This document shows, piece after piece, positions 1-7,903 of a stretch of DNA of 63,179 bases. Numbering within the stretch: the first letter of the stretch is position 1; each line of letters starts with the position of its first letter. The position numbers and the translations under genes were made by a program. The DNA is taken from contig LRTP01000697.1 of NCBI GenBank assembly GCA_001550305.1, positions 1-63,179 on the forward strand, given 5' to 3'. The notes beneath the pieces are model-generated. The model was not told the DNA's origin, ran no database searches, and worked only from the letters and a program-made list of their open reading frames with translations. Origin of the DNA: Streptomyces diastatochromogenes. GTDB taxonomy: Bacteria; Actinomycetota; Actinomycetes; Streptomycetales; Streptomycetaceae.

Positions 1-155
1 CGGGGGGTGGCGACGATCTTCGCGTGGCCGCGGTCGCGGGGGGCCGCGGACGCGACGCCGGTGTGGAAACCGGCGGCGAGCAGCGTGCCGGCGGCGGTGA
101 GCGCCAACGCCGCGGTGTATCTGCGTCGGTGCGAGGTGCGGTGGGGCGGGAGCAA
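1..155 (-). CDS. Secreted protein, N-terminal fragment cut by window edge
   Basis: Reading the minus strand from a TTG at 155-153 gives an open frame to the window edge. An SD (AAGGAG) lies 6 nt upstream of the TTG. The N-terminus has an Arg-rich n-region (HRRRY), a hydrophobic stretch (TAALALTAAGTLLAAG) and a typical Sec cleavage site (VASAA followed by PRDRG), so about 37 residues look like a signal peptide. The mature part visible is only about a dozen residues, so the function cannot be named. The start choice is inferred from the SD; no ATG or GTG fits better. Confidence 0.6.
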   Translation of the reverse strand, partial: MLPPHRTSHRRRYTAALALTAAGTLLAAGFHTGVASAAPRDRGHAKIVATP

Positions 156-559
156 GGGCTTCTCCTTCTGGCGACGATCGGCCCGTGGTCGAGGCCGAGA
201 GAGCGGGCCGGCAGGGTGTGGCCGGCTGGCAACGCGCTGAGCAGGGAAGGGCGCTGCACGAGGTGACCCACGAGGGGAGTGTCGGAACTCGGCGGCGCGC
301 GACAGGTGGGGGGTGTGAAGGAACGGTGAACGTTCAAGAGCAGACTGGCATCGCATGCACAGTTTTGTCATGGAGATGACAAAGCAACGGCTGAAATTGG
401 CTATTGATTGCTGGGTGTTCACCCCGGCTCAGGGCACTTTTCGGCCGGAGCCGGACGGTCCGGGTGGCGCGGGTGGCACGGGTGGCACGGGTTGCCGAGC
501 GCGGGAAGCCGCGCACGCCGGTTTCCGCGGACCGTATCGACGGGGACACTGGCCTGACG
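156..559. promoter_or_regulatory. Divergent intergenic region with two palindromes
   Basis: No convincing gene is present between the secreted-protein start and the EEP gene. The stretch around 320-420 is much richer in A/T than its surroundings, as expected for a promoter. It contains a perfect 10-bp palindrome TGAACGTTCA (327-336) and an 8-bp inverted repeat TTTGTCAT/ATGACAAA with a GGAG spacer (364-383). A 9-bp unit (GGTGGCACG-like) is repeated three times at about 463-490. The palindromes are seen directly; a role as operators is inference. Confidence 0.4.
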
Positions 560-1474
560 ATGAATCAGCGAAGTCGGCGGGACCCGGACACGCGCCGTCG
601 GACGGTGCGGCTCGCGACGTTCAATGTGCTGCACGGCAGGGCGCTGCCGGACGGAGGGCCCCTCTCCCCCGCCGCGAACGCGGCCGAAGGACCGCTCGCC
701 CGAGCCGTCCTGTCCCTGGACGCCGATGTCCTGGCGTTGCAGGAACTGGACCGCCTCCAGGAACGATCGGACGGGGCGGACCAGGCGTCGGTCGCCGCCG
801 ACGCGTCGGGGCTGAAGCACTGGCGCTACGCGAGCGCGTTCCACGCCCGTTCCACGGCGGACCGCGGGTGGGTCCGCGACCCGGCCGAGCCGGGGCTGCG
901 GGTGTACGGCCCGCGGGACGTCGGCTCGGCCACGGACGGCCCCTCGCACGGGATCGCGTTGCTGTCCCGGTTTCCGGTACGGCACTGGCGGGCCCGGCGG
1001 TTGGCCCCGGCGCCCCTCGGTATGCCCCTGAGGATGGCCGGGCGGCCCGGGCTCACCCTGGCCCGGGACCAGCCGCGCGCCGCGCTGGCCGCCGTACTGG
1101 AGGGACCGGGTGGTCCGTTCACGGCGGTGGCGGTGCACCTGTCGTTCGTACCGGGCTGGAACGTCGCACAGTTGCTCGCCGTCCGCGACTGGATCGCCGA
1201 CCTGCCCTCGCCTCATGTGCTGCTGGGCGACTTCAACCTGATCGGTGCCCTGCCCAGGGTCGTACTGAACGCTCCCGGGAAGACCCGCACCCCACCGTCG
1301 CCCCGCGGCTGGTTCGATCTGGCCCGCATCCCGACCTATCCCGCGCACCGCCCGGTCGTGCAGTTCGACCATGTGCTCGCGACCGGCGTCGGCGTGACAG
1401 CGGCGAGCGAAGTGCGCACGCCCGAGACGGGGATCTCGGACCATCGCCCGCTCGTGCTGGAACTGTCCCTTTGA
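560..1474 (+). CDS. Endonuclease/exonuclease/phosphatase (EEP) family protein
   Basis: A 304-residue protein of the EEP fold, the metal-dependent phosphodiesterase family that includes ExoIII, DNase I and inositol-polyphosphate phosphatases. Seen motifs are TFNVLHGR (about residues 20-27, metal/substrate Asn), LALQELD (metal-binding Glu, about 65), LLGDFNL (Asp/Asn, about 220) and SDHRP near residue 293 (catalytic Asp-His). All key positions are present, so it should be active; the substrate is unknown. No signal peptide is apparent, so it is probably cytoplasmic. The ATG at 560 was chosen because the domain begins about 15 residues later; a longer in-frame extension to 404 is a low-complexity Val-Ala-Arg repeat and is unlikely. 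No strong SD is seen. It converges on the P450 gene. Confidence 0.8.
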   Translation: MNQRSRRDPDTRRRTVRLATFNVLHGRALPDGGPLSPAANAAEGPLARAVLSLDADVLALQELDRLQERSDGADQASVAADASGLKHWRYASAFHARSTADRGWVRDPAEPGLRVYGPRDVGSATDGPSHGIALLSRFPVRHWRARRLAPAPLGMPLRMAGRPGLTLARDQPRAALAAVLEGPGGPFTAVAVHLSFVPGWNVAQLLAVRDWIADLPSPHVLLGDFNLIGALPRVVLNAPGKTRTPPSPRGWFDLARIPTYPAHRPVVQFDHVLATGVGVTAASEVRTPETGISDHRPLVLELSL

Positions 1475-1535
1475 ATGCTCCCCGGGGCGGCACGCCGGGC
1501 GTTCCGGACGCCGGGCAGCACCGCGTACGCCTCGG

Positions 1536-1565
1536 CCGGGACGGCATGGCCGGCCGGTGTCCCGG
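1536..1565. terminator. Possible bidirectional hairpin between convergent genes
   Basis: CCGGGAC (1536-1542) pairs with GTCCCGG (1559-1565), with a further GC-rich complementary core in the loop. It lies between the converging EEP and P450 stop codons. There is no T-run, as is usual in Streptomyces. The stem is short, so confidence is low. Confidence 0.3.
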
Positions 1566-1618
1566 GGGCGGGCATGGTGTGTGCCTGATGCGTCGATTGC
1601 GGTGTGGGAGGCGGAGGC

Positions 1619-3043
1619 TCAACGGCCCGTCCGGATCAGGCCCGTCAGGTAGCGCCAGAGCGACGAGCGGCGCTGGACGGCCTGGTCCGTCGTCACCGTC
1701 CCGGACACGTCGGGGGTGTCGGGGGTGTCGGACTCCGGGCCCGTGGCGCGCTCTTGCCCGTCCGGCGCCAACGCGGCGACCGGCGAGGCGAGTTCGTACC
1801 GTACGGGCAGCGATCGCAGGCCGCGCATGAACGGGGAGGAGCGCCAGGGCAGTTGGTCCACCGGGAGCGCGAGTTCCAGGTGGGAGAAGCGCTCGAACAA
1901 GCGGCTCACCCCCACCGCGGCGACCGTCGACGCCAGCTCGCGTGCCGGGCACTGGCGTCGGCCCGCGCCCCACGCGAGGTGCGCCCGGCTGCTGATCGTC
2001 GTGTGGGCCACCGCGTGGTCGGCGAAGACGGGATCGGCGTGCGCGGCGGCGGAGGACACCCAGACCGGATCTCCTTCACGGATCGTGTAGTTGCCGAGCG
2101 GAGTGTCCTTGGCCGCGAACCTCGGTACGAAGTTCACCAGCGGCGGTTTGCGCATGACGACCCGGTTCATGGTCTCCCTGACCATCCCGGCGGACAGACT
2201 TGCCCGTGCGCTGCCCTCCCCCGCGATGACCTCGACCACGGTGTTCGAGATCAGGATGCCGACGTGGTCGGACGTCATGCCGAGCAGCATGAACAGCTCA
2301 CGGGCGAGCGCGTCGAGAGAGAGGTCGGGGTGGGCTGCCAGCAGGTAGGAGGGGAAGTCGTCGCCCGGCCGCGTCCGCTTGGCCGCCGCCAGCTCCACCA
2401 GGGTCTCCAGCAGGCGTTCCAGGGCAGGTTCCGCGTCCGGCCCCGCGTCGAGCACCCGCCACATGTCCATCAGCGCGTCGTCGCCCTGCGAGCCGGGGAA
2501 GCCGAGCAGATGACTTGCCACCATCAGCGGCAGCGGTCGCGCGAACTGCGCCGACAGGTCGGCCACGCCCGTGCCGCCGCCCTGTCCCAACAGCGTGATC
2601 AGCTCGTCGGCGTGGGCGGTGACGGCCGCTTTCAGCCGCTTGGTCTGCGGGTGGCGCGGATCCTGGAAGGGCTTGAGCGCCGCGTCCCACGCCGTCCGCA
2701 GCGGTGGGTAGCCGGGACCGCCCTGGATCAGCACGTGGTTCACCTCGAGGGAGGGTCCGAGCGGCCAGTCGGTGGGAACCCTGCCCTCCGACCGGGCCCG
2801 CCAGTTCTCCAGCCCCTTGGGCCACGCGTCGTCGTCCTGGAGGACCTGAAGCGACTCGCGGTACCCCAGCACCAACCACGCCGGTACGCCCAGCAGATCG
2901 ACCGGCGCGACGGGGCCGTGCCGCTGCCTCAGCCGCTCGTAGACGAGCGCGGGGCGCGTCTCGTAGTCCCGGGTCAGCAACGGCTGCGCGGTCATCGCCT
3001 CCAACCGCGTGTCGTCCACGTCCATGGATCCGCCGTCCCCCAT
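1619..3043 (-). CDS. Cytochrome P450, CYP157-like, without canonical ExxR
   Basis: About 474 residues. The haem loop reads HLAWGAGRRQCPARE, with the axial Cys near residue 365, so it is a P450. Two signatures deviate: the I-helix segment GMTSDHVG lacks the usual Gly-x-Asp/Glu-Thr pair, and the K-helix motif reads ETMN (about residue 290) where ExxR would have Arg. The segments after it (KPPL, LGNYTIREGD, SSRAHLAW) resemble the actinobacterial CYP157 family, some members of which are known to lack ExxR. A Pro/Thr-rich tail of about 50 residues follows the core. The ATG at 3043 was preferred to a GTG at 3085 and an ATG at 3025; the SD evidence is weak for all. The MFS gene lies 140 nt upstream on the same strand and may be co-transcribed. 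The substrate cannot be predicted. Confidence 0.8.
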   Translation of the reverse strand: MGDGGSMDVDDTRLEAMTAQPLLTRDYETRPALVYERLRQRHGPVAPVDLLGVPAWLVLGYRESLQVLQDDDAWPKGLENWRARSEGRVPTDWPLGPSLEVNHVLIQGGPGYPPLRTAWDAALKPFQDPRHPQTKRLKAAVTAHADELITLLGQGGGTGVADLSAQFARPLPLMVASHLLGFPGSQGDDALMDMWRVLDAGPDAEPALERLLETLVELAAAKRTRPGDDFPSYLLAAHPDLSLDALARELFMLLGMTSDHVGILISNTVVEVIAGEGSARASLSAGMVRETMNRVVMRKPPLVNFVPRFAAKDTPLGNYTIREGDPVWVSSAAAHADPVFADHAVAHTTISSRAHLAWGAGRRQCPARELASTVAAVGVSRLFERFSHLELALPVDQLPWRSSPFMRGLRSLPVRYELASPVAALAPDGQERATGPESDTPDTPDVSGTVTTDQAVQRRSSLWRYLTGLIRTGR

Positions 3044-3183
3044 GTGGGATTCCACCGTTCGCAGCCCTTCGACGCTCCCCGCCACCGGTTCGTGGCCCTT
3101 CAGCGGCTACGAACCGGTGCCAGACCCTACCCCAGCCCGCACGAACGGGCCGCCGCGGGGCGCACGTTGATTCAGGCCGTGGT

Positions 3184-4464
3184 TCAGGCCGTGACCTGCG
3201 CTGGTTTGCCCGGAGTGCGCAGGACCGGGTCGGTGCGCAGGCGCAGGAAGGCGAGACCGAGGGCGACGGCCTGCAGCGCGGCGCACACCGCGATGACGTA
3301 GTCGAGGGCCCACGGCGAGGTGAGGGCGACAACGATGCCCGCGAGCGGGAAGGGCAGCAGCAGAAGCAGGATGGTCAGGGAGAGGGTGCTGCCGAAGACC
3401 GCGGCCGGGATGAGCAGGGAGCGCAGCGTGCGCAGGACGACGGTCAGACCGCCGTCGCCCGCCATGAACAGCGCCATGAGGACGACGTACGCGGTGTACG
3501 TGGGCGCGTGGGCCAGGGCGAGACAGGCCGCGGACGCGACGGTGGAACACACCACGCCGACTCCCCACAGGCCCAGCCGGTTGAGCGCGAAGCGGCAGAC
3601 GGTGACCGTCAGGAGCGTGGAGGCCGCGGCTGCCGACCAGAGGGTGCCGACGGCCGCCGGGGACAGACCGAAGCGCTCGACGACGATGATCGGGCTGGCG
3701 GACTGGAGCAGCCCGAGCGCGAGGTTGGAGACGGTCAGGCCGCCCACCAGCCAGCCGAGCGCGGGCAGTGAACGCAGCGTCCGCCAGCCCGTCTTGAGGC
3801 CCGCTCCCCGCTGGGTGGTGCCGGGCTGGGAGCCGCGAAGGGGGGTCGGCGGGGTCTGCAGGGCGAGGGCCGCCGCCAGGCACGACAGCACGCTCAGAAC
3901 GGCGAGCATGTGGGTCGGCCCCGCCAGCAGCAGGACGCCGCCGAGCGCGGGTCCGGTGAGCGTGGCCGTCTGGTCGATGCCGATCAGGACGGCCTGCACC
4001 TTGTGTGCCTGGGTGTCCGCACGGCGGCTCACGATCGCGCCGACGGCTTCGTTGGCGATGAAGCTGAACTGCGTCAGGGTGCCCGTCGCGGCGGCCAGCG
4101 CCATCACGACGAGTGTCTGCGCCGACCCTTGTTCCAGCATCGTCAGCGCGACGCTCCCGCCGGCCACGAGGACCGCGCGCGCCGAGGACGCGAGGAAGAA
4201 CACGATGGCGGCTCCGCGCCGGTCGACCAGGTCACCGGCGAGGCCGAAGGCCGCCACCCGCGGTATCCATTCCAGCGCGAAGGCCAGCCCGGTCAGCGAG
4301 GCGGATTCGGTCGTGGCCAGCACCAGGAGCGGCATGGCGTACGTCGACATGGAGAAGGCGAGTGCGTCGAAGGCCCGCGGCGCGTAGACCCGGCGGAGCA
4401 GGCTGCCGGGCGGTACGGCGGCATGCCGACCGGCCGGTCGGCCCTCGTACAGTTGAATGGTCAC
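3184..4464 (-). CDS. MFS transporter (MFS_3, exporter-like)
   Basis: A 426-residue membrane protein with about 12 hydrophobic helices and a hydrophilic central loop near residues 205-225 (TPPTPLRGSQPG region), as in 12-TM major facilitator proteins. The first cytoplasmic loop has GLAGDLVDRRGA, a version of the MFS loop 2-3 motif. The overall pattern resembles the MFS_3/enterobactin-exporter-like group, which usually exports small molecules. It sits just upstream of the P450 gene on the same strand, so the pair may modify and export one compound; that is inference. The ATG at 4464 gives a sensible short N-terminus. Confidence 0.8.
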   Translation of the reverse strand: MTIQLYEGRPAGRHAAVPPGSLLRRVYAPRAFDALAFSMSTYAMPLLVLATTESASLTGLAFALEWIPRVAAFGLAGDLVDRRGAAIVFFLASSARAVLVAGGSVALTMLEQGSAQTLVVMALAAATGTLTQFSFIANEAVGAIVSRRADTQAHKVQAVLIGIDQTATLTGPALGGVLLLAGPTHMLAVLSVLSCLAAALALQTPPTPLRGSQPGTTQRGAGLKTGWRTLRSLPALGWLVGGLTVSNLALGLLQSASPIIVVERFGLSPAAVGTLWSAAAASTLLTVTVCRFALNRLGLWGVGVVCSTVASAACLALAHAPTYTAYVVLMALFMAGDGGLTVVLRTLRSLLIPAAVFGSTLSLTILLLLLPFPLAGIVVALTSPWALDYVIAVCAALQAVALGLAFLRLRTDPVLRTPGKPAQVTA

Positions 4465-5246
4465 GGAGTATGGGGGGCTTTCACTCAGCTGTGATGGGGA
4501 ACGCCCGGCGGGCTCGAAGGACCCTCAGGCGGGCAGGCGCACGACGTTCATCGAGCCGGAGAGCCACCCGCCGTCCACGGCGTGACGCCCCGGCGGCGGT
4601 CCGTTCGACTCCGGCGGCACCTACGGGGTGGTGCGGACCGCCTCGGCGCCAGGACCGGCGGGGGCCTCTCCACCGGGACCGGTGGAGAGAGGACTGCTCG
4701 TCCATGCCATGGCGCGATGTCGGGTCACACGAACTCCGCTCGGAACGAGGGCGAGTCGGGAAACGGGCATGCGGGATGAATCGACACGACCGAGACCGGG
4801 GAAGGGCATCGACGCAGGCCTTGTTTAGGCATCAACATCTGTGCAGCCACAAGGTAGCCGAAACTTTCGGATCACCCGAAAGCGTAATCAGCCAAAGTCA
4901 CCGACCTGCGGCTGAATATGACATCAGCAACCGCCGGGCCGTGCAAGAGGTGCGCCGGATCCCGCCGGACCGTCGTACGGGACGGTGCGCGGAACGAACG
5001 CGTCGGGCGGTGGGATCCAGGACGTCAAGAGGGGGACGCCCGGGGCCGTGTTCGTGACCGCCCCGGTGGCCTCGTCCACGGCACGTGACGGGATCGCGAC
5101 GAGGCCTCCCGTGGCGAACTGACGGAACAGGACCCGAACGGTGAAATCGCGCATGCCGGTTTGCGGTGTCCACCTCCTGGCCACACGGTGAAGAAAGGCA
5201 TGTCGCCGCATCCCACTCGTCGGCGGCCTCGAGGAAAGCGACTGTG
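4465..5246. other. Long gap: promoter region and a stem-loop
   Basis: No strongly supported gene is present. Positions 4820-4930 are unusually A/T-rich and hold a perfect 7-bp inverted repeat CTTTCGG/CCGAAAG with a 5-nt loop (4864-4882), which could be an operator or RNA hairpin. A weak minus-strand open frame at 4924-5154 is listed separately. Confidence 0.35.
4924..5154 (-). CDS. Possible small hypothetical protein
   Basis: An open frame of 76 residues starting MRDFTVRVLF has mainly G/C third positions and ordinary amino-acid composition, so it may be real. The AGGAGG upstream lies about 18 nt from the ATG, which is too far to be a good SD, and no family is recognised. The frame remains open further upstream (to 5211), adding to doubt about its start. 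It is divergent from the CsbD gene. Confidence 0.28.
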   Translation of the reverse strand: MRDFTVRVLFRQFATGGLVAIPSRAVDEATGAVTNTAPGVPLLTSWIPPPDAFVPRTVPYDGPAGSGAPLARPGGC

Positions 5247-5423
5247 ATGATGAAGGGCAACGCCAGAACGAAGCAGCTCAAGGGCAAGATGAGGGAGACC
5301 CTCGGCAAAGCCCTGGGCAACAAGTCCATGCAGAGGGCGGGCCGCGGCGAACAGCTGCGCGGAAAGGCCCAGGAGATGACCGAAAAGGCCGCGGGCCAGA
5401 TCCGCCAGCGGACCAAGCACTGA
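5247..5423 (+). CDS. CsbD family small stress protein
   Basis: A 58-residue, Lys/Arg-rich helical protein. The CsbD signature is visible as KGKMRETLGKALGNKSM followed by GRGEQLRGKAQEMTEKAAGQ. CsbD proteins belong to general-stress regulons in Firmicutes and are common in Streptomyces; their biochemical role is unknown. The start is the first of two adjacent ATGs, 8 nt after GAGGAAAG; a GTG one codon earlier is also possible. It is probably monocistronic. Confidence 0.8.
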   Translation: MMKGNARTKQLKGKMRETLGKALGNKSMQRAGRGEQLRGKAQEMTEKAAGQIRQRTKH

Positions 5424-5643
5424 GGACGACGGCCCGGGCGTCCCGGATACGGTCGTCGGCGCCCGAGCAGGGTCTTCGGCGCCCCGGGGCGCGGTCTCGG
5501 CGTCGCCCCTCCGGCGGATGTGACGGTGCCGCTCGATCCGCTCACGGTGACGACCCGTGTCCGGCCCGCCTGCTCCATCGCGGTGGTCGGCGCCCTGCGA
5601 GGTCGCCCTGCGGGGTCAGTGGCCCGGGATCGATGCCGGCGAC

Positions 5644-5694
5644 GGCCCCTTCCTCTCGACGGCCCCTTCCTCTCGGCGGCGTGTTCCTCTCGGT
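5644..5694 (+). repeat. 17-bp tandem repeat, three copies
   Basis: Three consecutive 17-bp units share the core TTCCTCTCG: 5644-5660 and 5661-5677 differ at one base, and 5678-5694 is more diverged. They lie in the 366-bp gap between the CsbD and iron-permease genes, in which no gene is seen. Confidence 0.75.
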
Positions 5695-5789
5695 GGCGTG
5701 CGCGACCACGCCACCGGGAAGGGCCCGCGACACGCCGGAGGCTCCGCCCGGGTCGGGCCCGAACCCCGCAACGGAGGGCGCGCAGGACC

Positions 5790-6158
5790 ATGACTCTTCA
5801 GCATCCCGCCGACCGCGGCGGTGCCGGACGCGGCAAGTTCGAACGATTCGCGGAGTCCGTGTCGACGGTGACCAGTTCACCGGCCTTCTTCGTCTTCTGT
5901 CTCGCGCTGGTTTCCTTCACTGTCGCCGTGCACATCGCGGGAATCGCGACGGAGTGGCTCCTTCTCGCCGGCGACTCCATGACGGCGGTGACGTTGCTGC
6001 TCCTCGCGCTGCTCAAGAATTCGGAACTCCGGGCCGAGCGAGCGATTCAGCGCAAGTTGGACGCCATCGCCGCCGCTCTGCTCGAAGCACAGGAAGGTGA
6101 ACCCGGAAAGGCGCACGAGAACCTCAGGGACGTGATCCGGATGGAGGAGGAGATCTGA
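5790..6158 (+). CDS. Low-affinity iron permease family membrane protein
   Basis: A 122-residue protein with two hydrophobic helices (FFVFCLALVSFTVAVHIAG and WLLLAGDSMTAVTLLLLALL), a short polar link, and a charged C-terminal helix (ELRAERAIQRKLDAIAAALL). This matches the small bacterial proteins of the low-affinity iron permease family. Actual iron transport by such short members is not established. The ATG at 5790 follows AGGA at short distance. No partner gene is evident. Confidence 0.65.
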   Translation: MTLQHPADRGGAGRGKFERFAESVSTVTSSPAFFVFCLALVSFTVAVHIAGIATEWLLLAGDSMTAVTLLLLALLKNSELRAERAIQRKLDAIAAALLEAQEGEPGKAHENLRDVIRMEEEI

Positions 6159-6192
6159 GGGTCCGAGGGGGCGACTCGTTCCCCGGACGGGC

Positions 6193-6618
6193 CTAAGCGT
6201 GCGTCAGCCGGAGCCGTAGATCGATCTCCTGGTCGCCGGAGGCGGACCCGGACACCTGGACGCCGAAGGCGGACGTGAGGGTCTGCCGCAGCCGGTCCAC
6301 CGCCACGGGACCGCCTTGGAGCTCCACGGCGACGGAACCGTCCAGGGAGAGGTCGGACGGGAGCGCGGCGTCGCGCGCGTCGCGCCCCACGAGGAAGGCT
6401 CCGGTCCAGGTGTCGGACCGCGCGGTGCTGTCGTGCCGCGGCATGTCGTCACCGCTCTCCTCAGCGAAGCGTGTACCCAGGACGCGCAACACGGTGTCCG
6501 CGTCCGCGATGGAACAGGCGTCCAGGACGACCTGCACCCGCTCAGGGGAGGAGGCCGACCGATCGGGGGATGACGAGGTGTGGTGCGCGGTGTCTGTGTG
6601 GTGCGCCGTGCTGTTCAT
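6193..6618 (-). CDS. Hypothetical protein
   Basis: A 141-residue soluble protein of unrecognised family. The first 27 residues are His/Ser/Thr-rich and probably disordered; the remainder alternates short beta-like stretches (VQVVLDACSI, SVAVELQGG, EIDLRLRLTHA). AGAGGA lies 5 nt before the ATG, supporting the start. It lies 75 nt downstream of the LLM oxidoreductase gene on the same strand and may be in its transcript. Confidence 0.6.
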   Translation of the reverse strand: MNSTAHHTDTAHHTSSSPDRSASSPERVQVVLDACSIADADTVLRVLGTRFAEESGDDMPRHDSTARSDTWTGAFLVGRDARDAALPSDLSLDGSVAVELQGGPVAVDRLRQTLTSAFGVQVSGSASGDQEIDLRLRLTHA

Positions 6619-6693
6619 GGTGTCCTCTCACGTCTGCTGGTCGGGCCCGGCACCGGCGGAGCCGAGCCGAACCGCGTGCGGGTCGTGTCGTCG

Positions 6694-7683
6694 TCAGAGT
6701 TCGCGCAGGGCGGGCAGCAGTGTCTTCTCGGCCCAGGCGATGAACGGGAGTTGCTGGTCGCCGCCCACCTGCACGAGGGCGATCTCGGTGAAGCCCGCCT
6801 CCACGTAGGGCCGGACCGCCTCCATGAAGGTGTCGATGTCGTCGCCGCACGGGATGGCTCCCACGGTGTCCTCCGGGGTGACGTACCGGGTGGCGCCCTC
6901 GAAGCCCGAGGGGCCCGGCAGTTCGGCGTTGACGGGCCAGCCGCCGAGGGCCCAGCGGAACTGCTCGTGCGCGCGGGCCACCGCGGCCTCCCGGTCCGGG
7001 TCGTAACAGACGGGCAGCTGTCCGACGCGTGGTTTGCCCCGGCCGCCACTTCGGTCGAAGGCCTCGATGAGTTCCGGCTCGGGCTCGGTGGCGATGACGA
7101 GGTCCGCGAGTCGGCCGGCCAGGGAACAGGACCGCTTGCCGGATACGGCCACCCCGATCGGGGGCGGTTCGTCCGGCAGGTCCCACAGCCGGGCGTTCGC
7201 CACCTCGAAGTGTGTGCCCCGGTGATGCACGTCGCCGCCCCCGAAGAGCTCTCGGATGATCTCCACGGCTTCTTCGAGCATCTCCAGACGGATCTGCGGG
7301 GAGGGCCAACCGCCGCCCACCACATGCTCGTTGAGGTTCTCGCCCGAGCCGAGCCCGAGCCGGAACCGGCCCTCCGAGAGCAGTTGCAGGGTCGCCGCCT
7401 TCTGCGCGACGACGGCCGGGTGATAGCGGGTCGTCGGGCAGGTCACGTACGTCATGAGCGGTATCCGCGCCGTCGCCTGGGCGGCGGCGCCGAGCACGCT
7501 CCACGCGTAGGGGGCGTGCCCCTGCGACTCCAGCCAGGGAAAGTAGTGATCGGACGTGACGGAGAAGTCGAAACCGGCCCGCTCCGCCTCGACCACGTGT
7601 TCCACGAGGTCGCGAGGGCCGGCCTGCTCGGTCATCATCGTGTAGCCGATTTGCACCATATCTTCCGCATTACCCGTAGCCAT
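6694..7683 (-). CDS. LLM-class F420-type oxidoreductase (G6PDH-like subfamily)
   Basis: About 329 residues of the luciferase-like monooxygenase TIM-barrel family. Seen segments include VQIGYTMMTEQAGPRDLV at the first strand, SDHYFPWLESQGHAPYAWSV, TRYHPAVVAQKAATLQLLS and GRFRLGLGSGENLNEHV, which are typical of the actinobacterial subfamily related to F420-dependent glucose-6-phosphate dehydrogenase. It probably uses coenzyme F420 (known for the family) on an unknown substrate. It is transcribed away from the 6-phosphogluconate dehydrogenase gene. The start is uncertain: ATGs exist at 7695, 7683 and just before VQIGY, the last preceded closely by GGAAG. Confidence 0.78.
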   Translation of the reverse strand: MATGNAEDMVQIGYTMMTEQAGPRDLVEHVVEAERAGFDFSVTSDHYFPWLESQGHAPYAWSVLGAAAQATARIPLMTYVTCPTTRYHPAVVAQKAATLQLLSEGRFRLGLGSGENLNEHVVGGGWPSPQIRLEMLEEAVEIIRELFGGGDVHHRGTHFEVANARLWDLPDEPPPIGVAVSGKRSCSLAGRLADLVIATEPEPELIEAFDRSGGRGKPRVGQLPVCYDPDREAAVARAHEQFRWALGGWPVNAELPGPSGFEGATRYVTPEDTVGAIPCGDDIDTFMEAVRPYVEAGFTEIALVQVGGDQQLPFIAWAEKTLLPALREL

Positions 7684-7903
7684 GACCCGAAACATCCGAC
7701 CGCTGCCACAGACGGTGAGTCGACGCCGACCGGAGGGGGCGCCGACTCTTCGACAGCGTGGGCCGCGCCTCGACGACGTCCTCCGGGAACCTGATCAAGA
7801 TTGGCCGCCGCGACATCGAGAAGACCGGGCCGTCGGCCCGTACCCATGGTCATGGGGTCGCCCCGCCCCTGACATGGCCGACATTCGAAGAACAGGCAGC
7901 CTC

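Noticed and set aside
355..1830. Long plus-strand frame over the EEP gene
   Set aside because: It is Arg/Pro/Gly-rich and has no motifs, while the overlapping frame holds the complete EEP signature set.
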